A stretch of DNA of 34,063 nucleotides. Source: Oscillospiraceae bacterium. GTDB taxonomy: Bacteria > Bacillota > Clostridia > Oscillospirales > Ruminococcaceae. Below the pieces are notes generated by a model that saw only the letters and a list, made by a program, of their open reading frames with translations, had not been told where the DNA came from and ran no database searches. The translations under genes were made by a program, and so were the position numbers. Where the stretch lies: positions 1 to 34,063 of the forward strand of contig JAFQBT010000132.1 of assembly GCA_017399625.1 (NCBI GenBank). The letters run 5' to 3'. Positions 1-8,480 of the stretch are shown in pieces. The stretch's first letter is position 1. Every line of letters begins with the position of its first letter.

Positions 1-2037
1 AACCTTGAAAAATTCCTTGCTCTTGCCGAAAAAGAAAACCTTTCCGCAACCAAGGTTGCCGTTGTTACTGAAGAGCCCAGACTCGTTATGAACTGGAACG
101 GCAAAACCATTGTTGACGTAAGCCGTGCTTTCCTTGATTCCAACGGCGCTGAAAAACATATCGATGTTGTTGCCGCAAAACCTGCCTTTGAACCGAAAAA
201 TGTAACCGGAACCTTTACCGAAAATTATAAAGCTCTTGCGGGCGACCTTAACGTTTGTTCCAAACGCGGTCTTTCCGAAAGATTTGACTCCACCATCGGC
301 GCCGGCACCGTTCTTATGCCCTTCGGCGGAAAGAACCAGATCACTCCTATTCAGGCAATGGTCCAGAAAATTTCCGTTGAGAAAAAACACACCGACGATT
401 GCTCCTATATGTCCTGGGGCTATAACCCCTTTATCACCGAGCAGAGCCCTTATCACGGCGCATATCTCGCAGTAGTTGAATCCGCCGCAAAACTTGTTGC
501 AACCGGTGCTTCCTTCGAAGACGTTTACCTCACCTTCCAGGAATATTTTGAAAAACTCGGTAAGGATTCCAGACGCTGGGGCAGACCCCTTTCTGCACTT
601 CTCGGTGCTTTTGAAGCACAGAAAAATCTCGGAATCGGTGCAATCGGCGGCAAGGACTCCATGAGCGGAACTTTTGAAGATATCCACGTTCCTCCGACCC
701 TTGTTTCCTTTGCTGTTACCACCGGCAAAGCAAACGAAGTTGTTTCTCCCGAATTCAAGGCGGCCGGACACAAAGTTGTTGTTCTTAAACCCGAATATGA
801 CGAAAACGGACTTCCGGAAACCGAAAGCCTTCTTGCAATTTTCGCAAAAGTAACCGAACTCTTCAGAACCGGAAAAGCCGTTGCGAGCTATACTCCCGGC
901 ATCGGCGGAATTGCCGAAGCTGTTATGAAAATGTGCTTTGGTAACTCCATCGGCTTTAAATTTGCCGACGACGTTGCCGTCGAAGAAATTTTCGGATATT
1001 CCTACGGTTCCTTCGTTCTTGAAGTTACCGAAGATGTCGGCGAACGCGTTCTTGGTGAAACCACCGAAGAGCAGCTCCTTGTTCTCGGCGAAGAAAAACT
1101 TTGCCTTTGCGAAATGCTCGATATCTATGAAGGAAAACTCGAAAGCGTTTTCGCCTGCAACATTCCAAACAGCAATTCTCCCATGGAGAACTTCAATTAC
1201 AGCGTAAGCGAATGGAAAGCTCCCGCAATCAAGGTTGCAAGACCCAAGGTTCTTATTCCCGCATTCCCGGGCACCAACTGTGAATTCGACAGCGCAAAAG
1301 CTGTTGCCGACGCAGGCGCGGAACCTGAAATTATGGTAATCAACAACCTTTCCGCGGAAGGCATCCACAGAAGCATTGAGGCTTTTGCAGAAAAAATCAG
1401 GGAATCCCAGATGATCTTCATTCCCGGCGGTTTCTCCGGCGGCGATGAACCCGATGGCTCCGCAAAATTCATCACCGCATTCTTCCGCAACGGACTTATC
1501 AAAGAAGGCGTAACCGATCTTCTTGATAACCGCGAAGGACTTATTTGCGGTATCTGCAACGGATTCCAGGCTCTTATCAAACTCGGACTTGTTCCCTACG
1601 GAAAAATCATCGATACCGATGAAAACTGCCCGACCCTTACCTTCAACACCATTGACCGCCACCAGTCCAGAATCGTTCACACCAGAATCGCTTCCAACAA
1701 ATCTCCGTGGCTTTCTCTCACCAATGTGGGCGACGTTTACACCGTTCCGATTTCCCACGGTGAAGGAAGATTCCTTGCAAGCGAAGAACTTATCCGCAAA
1801 CTTGCCGAAAACGGCCAGATCGCAACCCAGTACGTTGATCTTGATGGCAATGCAACCGGCGATGTTCGCTTCAACCCCAACGATTCCATGTATGCTATCG
1901 AGGGTATAACTTCTCCGGACGGCAGAGTTTTTGGTAAGATGGGTCACGCCGAACGAATCGGTTCCAACCTTTACGCAAACGTTCCCGGCGAATATGATAT
2001 CCGCATGTTTGAGGCTGCGGTTAAATATTTTAAATAA
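1..2037 (+). CDS. purL: Phosphoribosylformylglycinamidine synthase, 3' part (5' end outside window)
   Basis: The reading frame is open from base 1, so the gene starts upstream of the window; 678 residues are visible. The product converts FGAR to FGAM using ATP and glutamine, the fourth step of purine synthesis, in the cytoplasm. The visible part holds the second AIRS-like synthase half (with GIGAIGGKDSMSG near nt 628-666) and a fused class I glutamine amidotransferase domain beginning at RPKVLIPAFPGTNCEFDS (about nt 1240). The GATase nucleophile is Cys in GICNGFQA (codon at nt 1555), and the His and Glu of SHGEGRF (nt 1756 and 1762) complete the triad. This is the long single-chain form (about 1,200 residues in the family), as in many Clostridia and Proteobacteria, not the split PurL/PurQ/PurS form. 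fhs follows after 28 nt, so co-transcription is likely. Identification is secure. Confidence 0.96.
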   Translation, partial: NLEKFLALAEKENLSATKVAVVTEEPRLVMNWNGKTIVDVSRAFLDSNGAEKHIDVVAAKPAFEPKNVTGTFTENYKALAGDLNVCSKRGLSERFDSTIGAGTVLMPFGGKNQITPIQAMVQKISVEKKHTDDCSYMSWGYNPFITEQSPYHGAYLAVVESAAKLVATGASFEDVYLTFQEYFEKLGKDSRRWGRPLSALLGAFEAQKNLGIGAIGGKDSMSGTFEDIHVPPTLVSFAVTTGKANEVVSPEFKAAGHKVVVLKPEYDENGLPETESLLAIFAKVTELFRTGKAVASYTPGIGGIAEAVMKMCFGNSIGFKFADDVAVEEIFGYSYGSFVLEVTEDVGERVLGETTEEQLLVLGEEKLCLCEMLDIYEGKLESVFACNIPNSNSPMENFNYSVSEWKAPAIKVARPKVLIPAFPGTNCEFDSAKAVADAGAEPEIMVINNLSAEGIHRSIEAFAEKIRESQMIFIPGGFSGGDEPDGSAKFITAFFRNGLIKEGVTDLLDNREGLICGICNGFQALIKLGLVPYGKIIDTDENCPTLTFNTIDRHQSRIVHTRIASNKSPWLSLTNVGDVYTVPISHGEGRFLASEELIRKLAENGQIATQYVDLDGNATGDVRFNPNDSMYAIEGITSPDGRVFGKMGHAERIGSNLYANVPGEYDIRMFEAAVKYFK

Positions 2038-2065
2038 TTATTTTTAAAACAGGAGGATGATACCA

Positions 2066-3742
2066 ATGGAATTCAAAACCGATATTGAGATCGCTCAGGC
2101 TTGCGAGATGAAGCCTATCACCGAGATTGCAAAACTCGCACATGTTGACGAAAAATATCTCGAACAGTACGGTAAATATAAAGCAAAGATCGATCCCAAG
2201 CTCCTTGCCGAAACTGACCGCGAAAACGGAAAACTTATCCTCGTAACCGCAATTTCTCCTACTCCCGCAGGCGAAGGCAAAACCACCACTACCGTTGGTC
2301 TTGCAGACGGTCTTAAACGCATCGGCAAAGACGTTACCGTTGCTCTCCGGGAACCTTCCCTTGGACCGGTTTTCGGTGTTAAAGGCGGCGCAGCAGGCGG
2401 CGGTTATGCTCAGGTTGTTCCGATGGAAGATATCAACCTCCATTTCACCGGCGACTTCCATGCAATTGGTGCGGCAAACAACCTTCTTGCCGCAATGCTT
2501 GATAACCACATCCAGCAGGGTAACTCCCTTGGAATCGACGTTCGCAAAATCACCTGGAAACGCTGTGTTGATATGAACGACCGCCAGCTCCGTTTTGTCG
2601 TTGACGGTATGGGCGGCAAGGCAAACGGTGTTCCCCGTGAGGACGGCTTTGACATCACTGTTGCCAGCGAAATCATGGCTGTTCTCTGCCTTTCCAATTC
2701 CATCACTGACCTTAAAGAGCGCCTTTCCAGAATCATCGTCGGTTATACCTATGATGACAAACCCGTAACCTGCGGCCAGCTCAACGCAGCAGGCGCAATG
2801 ACCGCTCTTCTTAAAGACGCAATCAAACCGAACCTTGTTCAGACTCTTGAAGGCACCCCTGCTTTTGTTCACGGCGGACCTTTCGCAAACATTGCTCATG
2901 GCTGCAACTCCGTAATGGCAACCAAACTTGCTCTTAAAATGGGCGACTATACCGTTACCGAAGCAGGTTTCGGCGCAGACCTCGGCGCAGAAAAATTCCT
3001 TGATATAAAATGCCGCATGGCAGGACTTACCCCCGACGCAGTTGTTATCGTAGCAACCATCCGCGCTCTTAAAATGCACGGCGGCCGCGACAAGAAAGAA
3101 CTCGGTTTCGAAGACCTTGAAGCTCTTGAAAAGGGTATCCCGAACCTTCTCCGCCATGTTTCCAACATTAAAAACGTATATAAACTTCCCTGCGTTGTTG
3201 CTGTTAACCGTTTCCCCACCGATACCGATAACGAAGTCAACTTCATCATCGAAAAATGCAAGGAACTCGGCGTAAATGTTGTTCTTTCCACCGTCTGGGC
3301 CGAAGGCGGCAAAGGCGGCGAAGCTCTTGCAAGAGAAGTTGTCCGTCTTTGCGAAGAAGAAAAAGGCGATTTCACCTTCTCCTATGGTCTTGACTGCTCC
3401 ATCGAAGAAAAAATCGAATCTGTTGTCAAAAAAGTTTACGGCGGCGACGGAATCACCATTATGCCCAATGCAAAAAAACAGATCGAACAGCTTACCAAAC
3501 TTGGTTATGACAACGTTCCCGTCTGCATTGCTAAAACTCAGTACAGCTTCTCCGATGATCCGACCAAACTCGGCGCACCGGAAGGCTTTAAAGTAACCAT
3601 CAAAAACGTCAAGATTTCCGCAGGTGCAGGCTTCATCGTAGTTCTCACCGGTGATATCCTCACTATGCCCGGACTTCCCAAAGTTCCCGCAGCCGAAAGA
3701 ATCGACGTTGATGAAAACGGAAAAATAACCGGACTTTTCTGA
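2066..3742 (+). CDS. fhs: Formate--tetrahydrofolate ligase
   Basis: The 558-residue product joins formate to tetrahydrofolate with ATP, giving 10-formyl-THF for purine synthesis, fMet formation and, in acetogens, the methyl branch of the Wood-Ljungdahl pathway. The family P-loop [15 protein letters not shown] and the following [23 protein letters not shown] block are diagnostic, and the length fits the usual 550-560 residues. An in-frame ATG at 2057 touches the AGGAGG (2051-2056), which is too close to use; the ATG at 2066 has proper spacing and starts [10 protein letters not shown], the expected N-terminus. It lies directly behind purL, which fits a role supplying formyl groups to purine synthesis. 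A hairpin terminator follows. No other acetyl-CoA pathway gene is visible here, so acetogenesis cannot be inferred. Confidence 0.97.
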   Translation: MEFKTDIEIAQACEMKPITEIAKLAHVDEKYLEQYGKYKAKIDPKLLAETDRENGKLILVTAISPTPAGEGKTTTTVGLADGLKRIGKDVTVALREPSLGPVFGVKGGAAGGGYAQVVPMEDINLHFTGDFHAIGAANNLLAAMLDNHIQQGNSLGIDVRKITWKRCVDMNDRQLRFVVDGMGGKANGVPREDGFDITVASEIMAVLCLSNSITDLKERLSRIIVGYTYDDKPVTCGQLNAAGAMTALLKDAIKPNLVQTLEGTPAFVHGGPFANIAHGCNSVMATKLALKMGDYTVTEAGFGADLGAEKFLDIKCRMAGLTPDAVVIVATIRALKMHGGRDKKELGFEDLEALEKGIPNLLRHVSNIKNVYKLPCVVAVNRFPTDTDNEVNFIIEKCKELGVNVVLSTVWAEGGKGGEALAREVVRLCEEEKGDFTFSYGLDCSIEEKIESVVKKVYGGDGITIMPNAKKQIEQLTKLGYDNVPVCIAKTQYSFSDDPTKLGAPEGFKVTIKNVKISAGAGFIVVLTGDILTMPGLPKVPAAERIDVDENGKITGLF

Positions 3743-3801
3743 TTAATCATTCTTTTAATCAAAGCACCCGGGGTAAGAATCCCCGATGGCTCACCACGAA
3801 G

Positions 3802-3835
3802 AACGCTTCGCAGCGAATGTTGCGGAGCGTTTTTT
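3802..3835 (+). terminator. Intrinsic terminator after fhs
   Basis: An 11-bp stem (AACGCTTCGCA / TGCGGAGCGTT, one G-T wobble) with an 8-nt loop is followed by five T residues. It lies 60 nt after the fhs stop and closes the purL-fhs unit. Confidence 0.85.
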
Positions 3836-3857
3836 ATATCTGTTTTTTAACATCATG

Positions 3858-4004
3858 ATGCATAATCAGCAGAATAACATGTCCGTCCGGGAAGAACTTT
3901 TTTTGGCGGCGGGGAATTATTAAAAAATGTAATTTTTTCATTGAAATATGCATAAAATGTATAAACATTTATGGATGCATAAACAAAAATTTCGCATGCA
4001 TAAA
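3858..4004. repeat. Cluster of ATGCATAA motifs upstream of the sugar transporter operon
   Basis: ATGCATAAA occurs at 3948-3956, 3975-3983 and 3996-4004. A one-base variant ATGTATAAA lies at 3957-3965, and ATGCATAAT at 3858-3866. The last four starts are spaced 9, 18 and 21 nt apart. The 408-nt gap between fhs and mglB is otherwise AT-rich and holds no gene; it contains the fhs terminator, this cluster, a promoter and an operator. The motifs could be regulator sites or chance in AT-rich DNA. Confidence 0.5.
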
Positions 4005-4071
4005 ATACAAATTATATAATATCCTGTGAAAAACTTTTGTAGAAAATTGTGCACAAAAACGCAAATAAGGC

Positions 4072-4105
4072 TTTACTTTTAATTAATAAAGTGGTAAGGT
4101 ATAGT
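4072..4105 (+). promoter_or_regulatory. Probable promoter of the mgl operon
   Basis: Two overlapping sigma-A-like readings are possible: TTTACT (4072-4077), 17 nt, TAAGGT (4095-4100); or a weak -35 at 4077-4082, 17 nt, TATAGT (4100-4105). Either places the start of transcription within or just before the palindrome at 4110-4127. The exact start cannot be decided by eye. Confidence 0.5.
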
Positions 4106-4109
4106 TACA

Positions 4110-4127
4110 AGCAGAACGCGTTCTGCT
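4110..4127. promoter_or_regulatory. Perfect 18-bp palindromic operator before mglB
   Basis: AGCAGAACGCGTTCTGCT is its own reverse complement over all 18 bases and sits just downstream of the promoter, where a bound repressor would block initiation or early elongation. Sugar transporters of this kind are often controlled by LacI/GalR repressors. However, the centre here is GC, whereas LacI/GalR operators usually have a central CG, so the regulator family is not settled. No regulator gene lies next to it. Confidence 0.8.
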
Positions 4128-4150
4128 AGAAAATTTTAGGAGGATTTATT

Positions 4151-5251
4151 ATGAAAAAAATTCTTGCATTGGCTCTTGCCCTTGTTATGCTCTTGAGCCT
4201 TGCTGCCTGCGGCGGCAACCCTTCCGAAGGCGGAGCCAAAGTTTCCGTATTCTGGTACGATGAAGCTGATATTTATCTCAGCACCGTACGTTCTGCACTC
4301 AACGAAGAACTTGATGCACTTGGTGTCGAATATGACAACCAGTTTGCAGCAAACGACCAGGCAAAACAGCTTGACCAGGTTAAAACCGCTATTGCCGGTG
4401 GTTCCACCGTTCTTATTGTAAACCTTGTAACTTCCGGTTCCGTTGACGCAGCAGAAGAAATTCTTGCCGCAGCAGGCGATATCCCCGTAATCTTCTTCAA
4501 CCGTCCTATCGGCACTGACGGTGCTGACGTTACTGTTCTCGATGCACACGCAAATGCTTGCTTCATCGGTACCGATGCTCCCGAAGCAGGTCACATGCAG
4601 GGCAAAATGATCGGCGATTATCTCGTTGCTAACTATGATGCAGTTGACTTCAACGGCGACGGCGTTATCTCTTATGCACTTATGAAAGGCGACGAAGCAA
4701 ACATCGAAGCAATCTTCCGTACCCAGTACGGCGTAGAAGATGCTAACATCGTTCTTGAAGCAGCAGGCAAACCCGCTCTTCAGTATTTCGATGCTTCCGC
4801 AGCAGAAGACGCACGTTACCAGGTTGACCTTAACGGTCAGTGGTCCGCAACTGCAGCAAAAGACTACATGGACACCAACTTCGTAACTTATAACGAAGGC
4901 GCTGGCAACATGATCGAACTCGTAATCTGCAACAACGACGGTATGGCAGAAGGCGTTGTAGCTTCCCTTCAGGAAAGAGGCTATAACCTTCCCGGTGCAC
5001 ATCTTGTTCCTGTATTCGGCGTTGACGCAACCGACAGTGCAAAAGCACTTATCGCTGACGGCGCTATGACCGGTACTGTAAAACAGGATAACGTAGGTAT
5101 GGCAGCAGCAATCCGTGCAACTCTTGAAGCTATCCTCGGCGGCAAAGCTCCCGTTGATGCTCTTGCAGGTCTCAGCGATGAACGTTTCTCCATCGCTCCC
5201 GACAGCGCTGCAAAACTCTTCGTTGCATACGCACCTTACACCGGCGAATAA
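4151..5251 (+). CDS. mglB: Galactose/glucose-type ABC transporter substrate-binding lipoprotein
   Basis: This 366-residue exported protein should capture a hexose at the cell surface and deliver it to MglAC. The N-terminus MKKILALALALVMLLSLAAC is a lipoprotein signal with lipobox LAAC (Cys20 as lipidation site). The remainder has the type I periplasmic-binding fold of the MglB/RbsB family, including AANDQAKQLDQVKTAI, IPVIFFNRPIG and a C-terminal VFGVDATDSAKALI block typical of MglB. AGGAGG at 4138-4143 is well placed for the ATG at 4151. It heads a mglBAC operon behind a palindromic operator and is followed by strong hairpins that may raise its level over mglA. The specificity (galactose, glucose or methyl-galactoside) is inferred from sequence character and the nearby gal genes. 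Confidence 0.9.
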   Translation: MKKILALALALVMLLSLAACGGNPSEGGAKVSVFWYDEADIYLSTVRSALNEELDALGVEYDNQFAANDQAKQLDQVKTAIAGGSTVLIVNLVTSGSVDAAEEILAAAGDIPVIFFNRPIGTDGADVTVLDAHANACFIGTDAPEAGHMQGKMIGDYLVANYDAVDFNGDGVISYALMKGDEANIEAIFRTQYGVEDANIVLEAAGKPALQYFDASAAEDARYQVDLNGQWSATAAKDYMDTNFVTYNEGAGNMIELVICNNDGMAEGVVASLQERGYNLPGAHLVPVFGVDATDSAKALIADGAMTGTVKQDNVGMAAAIRATLEAILGGKAPVDALAGLSDERFSIAPDSAAKLFVAYAPYTGE

Positions 5252-5283
5252 TTTATAATTCATAATTCGGTTAAAATTTTATG

Positions 5284-5385
5284 GCAGCTGCCGCAAAAAG
5301 CGGCAGCTGCTTATATTAGATTTTCCGGCAGGGAACGGCAAGTGCCACTACGGCTTTGCGGCAGTGTTGTTTGCCGTTCTCTGTC
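5284..5385 (+). other. Two consecutive hairpins between mglB and mglA
   Basis: The first is a perfect 11-bp stem (GCAGCTGCCGC, AAAAA loop, GCGGCAGCTGC; 5284-5310) with no clear T-run. The second pairs 5327-5341 with 5371-5385 over 15 bp with two G-T wobbles, with a possible inner TGCC/GGCA stem. Structures like these after a binding-protein gene commonly protect the upstream mRNA or cause partial termination, so that binding protein is made in excess. That role is inferred. Confidence 0.75.
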
Positions 5386-5436
5386 AGACTTTGAGCATGC
5401 TTTTTCTATTTTTTGAGTAAAGGAGGAAGGGCAATC

Positions 5437-6936
5437 ATGGATCAGAATGTTCTTCTGAAAATGACCGGAATCACCAAAACATTCCCCGGCGTAAAAGCAT
5501 TGGACGGCGTTAACTTTGAACTTAAAGCGGGAACCGTTCATGCTCTTATGGGAGAAAACGGTGCCGGCAAATCCACCCTTATGAAGTGCCTCTTCGGTAT
5601 ATATGCCAAAGACGGCGGTCAGATTCTTCTCGACGGCAAGGAGATCGATTTCAAAAGCAGTAAAGAAGCTTTGGAAAACGGCGTTGCCATGGTGCACCAG
5701 GAACTCAACCAGGCTCTTAAACGCAGTGTAATGGATAACATCTGGCTTGGACGTTATCCTAAAATCGGCGGAATCATGGTCGATGAAAAGAAAATGTATA
5801 AGGATACCAAAGCGGTATTCGATGAACTTGGAATCGACGTCGATCCTCACCGTATTATGAGCACAATGTCTGTTTCCCAAAGACAGATGGTTGAAATCGC
5901 AAAAGCGGTTTCATATAATTCCAAAATAATCGTTTTCGACGAACCGACTTCTTCCCTTACAGAACAGGAAGTTGAGCACCTTTTCGAAATCATCAACATG
6001 CTTCGTGACAGAGGCGTAGGAATCATTTATATCTCCCATAAAATGGCGGAGATCAAACGCATTTCCGACTATATCACCGTAATGCGCGACGGAAAATGGA
6101 TTGCAACCGACCATGCGGACAACCTTGAAATGGCCGATATCATCAGACTGATGGTAGGACGTGAACTTACAAACCAGTTCCCGCCAAAGACAAACGTTCC
6201 GGGTGACGTTGTTCTTGAAGTTCAGAACGTCACCGGTTTGTATAATCAGCTTCAGGACGTTTCCTTCAACGCAAGAAAAGGTGAGATCCTCGGTCTTGCA
6301 GGTCTTGAAAGTTCCGGCCGTACCGAAACTCTTGAAAGCATCTTCGGTATCCGTACCAGAAAGAGCGGAACCATTGCTCTTGACGGAAAACCTTGTTTCA
6401 ACCGCAGCGCGCATGAATCCATCAAAAACGGTTTTTCTCTTCTTACTGAAGAACGCCGCGCCACCGGTATTTTCGGAGTTCTTGATATCAAGGACAACAC
6501 CGTTATTTCCAGCCTTAAACGTCATCTTCGCTTCGGACTTTGGCTCAGCGATAAATCCCAGCGGGAAGATACTCAGTATTATATCGACGCAATGCGTACA
6601 AAAACTCCTTCTCAGGATACCAAGATCCGTTCACTTTCCGGCGGTAACCAGCAGAAAGTTATTATCGGACGCTGGCTTCTTACCGATCCGGAAGTTCTTC
6701 TTCTGGATGAGCCCACCCGCGGTATCGATGTAGGTGCAAAATATGAAATTTATCAGCTTATCATTGATCTGGCAAACAAAGGAAAAACCGTTATCGTTGT
6801 TTCTTCCGAAATGCCCGAGCTTCTCGGTATCTGTGACCGAATCGTTGTAATGTCCGGCGGAAGAGTTGCCGGCGAAGTTGACGGACAGAACACCACCCAG
6901 GAAGATATCATGACCCTTGCTGCTAAATATGTTTAA
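5437..6936 (+). CDS. mglA: Galactose/methyl-galactoside-type ABC transporter ATP-binding protein
   Basis: The 499-residue protein has two fused ABC domains, the form found in carbohydrate uptake CUT2 transporters (MglA, RbsA, XylG). The first domain has Walker [10 protein letters not shown] (residues 39-47), signature-like [14 protein letters not shown] and Walker [13 protein letters not shown]. The second lacks a canonical Walker A, as is normal for this class, and carries LSGGNQQKV and [14 protein letters not shown]. The chosen ATG at 5437 follows AGGAGG (5421-5426); an upstream in-frame TTG at 5413 lies before that site and is rejected. It sits between mglB and mglC and energises uptake from the cytoplasmic face. 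RbsA- or XylG-type specificity cannot be excluded from this subunit alone. Confidence 0.93.
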   Translation: MDQNVLLKMTGITKTFPGVKALDGVNFELKAGTVHALMGENGAGKSTLMKCLFGIYAKDGGQILLDGKEIDFKSSKEALENGVAMVHQELNQALKRSVMDNIWLGRYPKIGGIMVDEKKMYKDTKAVFDELGIDVDPHRIMSTMSVSQRQMVEIAKAVSYNSKIIVFDEPTSSLTEQEVEHLFEIINMLRDRGVGIIYISHKMAEIKRISDYITVMRDGKWIATDHADNLEMADIIRLMVGRELTNQFPPKTNVPGDVVLEVQNVTGLYNQLQDVSFNARKGEILGLAGLESSGRTETLESIFGIRTRKSGTIALDGKPCFNRSAHESIKNGFSLLTEERRATGIFGVLDIKDNTVISSLKRHLRFGLWLSDKSQREDTQYYIDAMRTKTPSQDTKIRSLSGGNQQKVIIGRWLLTDPEVLLLDEPTRGIDVGAKYEIYQLIIDLANKGKTVIVVSSEMPELLGICDRIVVMSGGRVAGEVDGQNTTQEDIMTLAAKYV

Positions 6937-6951
6937 GGAGGAGAGATAGCA

Positions 6952-8034
6952 ATGACTAATCCTATTGCAAATATCCAGCGCAGTGTCGCTGATTTCCGCC
7001 AGATGGATAAAGCGGATAAAAAACGTTATATTACAGACCTTGTGCTTAACAACGCACTCTATATTCTTTTATTTGTATTTGTTATTTACACTGCTATTCA
7101 GAAACCGCACTTCCTTTCTCTCGGTTCCTTTGCAAACCTTGTAATCCAGGTTGCGGCATATCTTCCGATGGCTCTCGGCATTGCGGGCTGTATCGTTCTT
7201 ACCGGTACCGACCTTTCCGCAGGCCGTATCTCCGGTCTTACCGCGGCTGTTGCCGGTGTTTTCCTTCAGAAAACCGACTTTGTCAACAAAATGTTCCAGA
7301 ACCTTCCGGAAGTTAACGGCTGGTGGATCGCAGCAACTCTTCTTGCTGTTGTTGCAATCGGTGCAGTGATCGGCCTTGTCAACGGCTTCTTCGTAGCAAA
7401 ATTCAGCCTTCATCCTTTCATCGTAACCCTTTCCACCCAGCTTATTACCTACGGTATCATCCTCTGGTTCTTTGCTCTTAACGGAAACAACGGCCAGCCT
7501 ATTTCCGGCCTCAGCGATGAATACAAAACTTTCGTAAACGGCGAAATGTTCCGTCTTGGAAACGTAGCTGTTCCGAGATACGTTCTTTATGCACTTCTTC
7601 TTATCGTAATCATGTGGTTCATCTGGAACAAAACCACCTTTGGTAAGAACATGTTCGCAGTTGGTTCCAACGCAGAAGCAGCAAAAGTTTCCGGCGTTAA
7701 CGTTTTCTGGACCACTGTTCTTGTACATACCCTTGCAGGTGCAGCATATGGTTACACCGGCTTTATCGAAGGCGCACGAAGCGGTTCCGTTGCTCCTAAC
7801 TCCGGTCTTAACACCGAATGCGATGCTATCGCGGCCTGCGTAATCGGCGGTGTTTCTTTCGTCGGTGGTACCGGTAAAATCAGCGGCATCATCCTCGGTG
7901 TTGTAATCCTCCGTCTTATCTTCGTTGCACTTACCATGCTCGGCGTTGATTCCTCCAGCCTTTATATCATCAAAGGTGCAATCATCCTCTGCGCATGCGC
8001 ACTTGATATGCGTAAATATCTTGTTAAGAAATAA
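6952..8034 (+). CDS. mglC: Galactose/methyl-galactoside-type ABC transporter permease
   Basis: The 360-residue polytopic membrane protein belongs to the CUT2 permease family (MglC/RbsC). Hydrophobic segments run throughout, and family blocks such as LGIAGCIVLTGTDLSAGRI, FVAKFSLHPFIVTL, GSNAEAAKVSGVNV and GGVSFVGGTGKISGII are present. It forms the channel through the membrane with MglA bound inside. AAGGAGG directly follows the mglA stop and precedes the ATG at 6952. Its TAA stop shares its last A with the ATG of the next gene, so the two are probably translationally coupled. The N-terminus is slightly longer and more polar than in the shortest homologues (about 330-340 residues), with a basic, charged stretch before the first helix. 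Confidence 0.93.
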   Translation: MTNPIANIQRSVADFRQMDKADKKRYITDLVLNNALYILLFVFVIYTAIQKPHFLSLGSFANLVIQVAAYLPMALGIAGCIVLTGTDLSAGRISGLTAAVAGVFLQKTDFVNKMFQNLPEVNGWWIAATLLAVVAIGAVIGLVNGFFVAKFSLHPFIVTLSTQLITYGIILWFFALNGNNGQPISGLSDEYKTFVNGEMFRLGNVAVPRYVLYALLLIVIMWFIWNKTTFGKNMFAVGSNAEAAKVSGVNVFWTTVLVHTLAGAAYGYTGFIEGARSGSVAPNSGLNTECDAIAACVIGGVSFVGGTGKISGIILGVVILRLIFVALTMLGVDSSSLYIIKGAIILCACALDMRKYLVKK

Positions 8035-8435
8035 TGGAAGATTTTAACAACAACCCTTCTTCCGAAGAGGAAGAAGTTCAGAAAAATGAAGAACAGGTTC
8101 CAAAATTCCGCGGTCTTTACAGATATGTAAATATCACAGTAAAACAGCTTGATATGATCATCGCCGCCTGCATTCTTGTTATAGTGATTGTTGTGGCGAT
8201 TGAACTTATGGATCCCGGATTCACGGTCAGTTTCAATTCTCTGGGCGGAACCGACGTTGCGCCACAGGAGCAGATGTATGGGGATCTTATCGAAGAACCC
8301 GTTCCTCCCACCAGGGAAGGCTATACTTTTACCGGTTGGTATAGGGATAACGCATGTTTGGTTCCCTGGGATATTGAAACCGACACAGTTGAAACGGATA
8401 CAACGCTTTATGCCGGTTGGGAAAAAATCGAATAA
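8034..8435 (+). CDS. Small membrane protein with extracellular InlB/Flg_new-type repeat, coupled to mglC
   Basis: The 133-residue product has three parts. There is an acidic, Asn/Glu-rich N-terminus (1-28), a single hydrophobic segment around residues 41-57 (MIIAACILVIVIVVAIE), and a C-terminal block (about 62-130) ending EGYTFTGWYRDN...TLYAGWEK. The GYTFTGWY and TLYAGW signatures are those of the Listeria-Bacteroides repeat (InlB B-repeat, Pfam Flg_new), a small beta-grasp-like module normally found in tandem on secreted surface proteins. Here there is one copy on a membrane anchor, predicted to face outside. The start codon overlaps the mglC stop (TAATG) and there is no obvious own ribosome binding site, so it is probably made only with mglC. 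Its function is unknown; an accessory role in transport is a guess. A terminator follows immediately. Confidence 0.85.
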   Translation: MEDFNNNPSSEEEEVQKNEEQVPKFRGLYRYVNITVKQLDMIIAACILVIVIVVAIELMDPGFTVSFNSLGGTDVAPQEQMYGDLIEEPVPPTREGYTFTGWYRDNACLVPWDIETDTVETDTTLYAGWEKIE

Positions 8436-8439
8436 ATAA

Positions 8440-8473
8440 AAAATCCTCCGGTACTTTTGCACCGGAGGATTTT
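8440..8473. terminator. Bidirectional terminator between mgl operon and aldo/keto reductase
   Basis: A 13-bp perfect stem (AAAATCCTCCGGT / ACCGGAGGATTTT) with an 8-nt loop has A-rich and T-rich flanks, so it can act for both converging transcripts. Confidence 0.88.
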
Positions 8474-8480
8474 GTGTTTT

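Noticed and set aside
2030-3157. 375-residue open frame on the minus strand within fhs
   Set aside because: It is antisense to a certain gene. Biased codon use leaves the opposite frame stop-free, and the translation is rich in Cys and Phe with no protein family character.
3743-4150. Riboswitch or small RNA in the gap before mglB
   Set aside because: Apart from the terminator, repeats and operator, no conserved riboswitch core or multi-stem structure was recognised.
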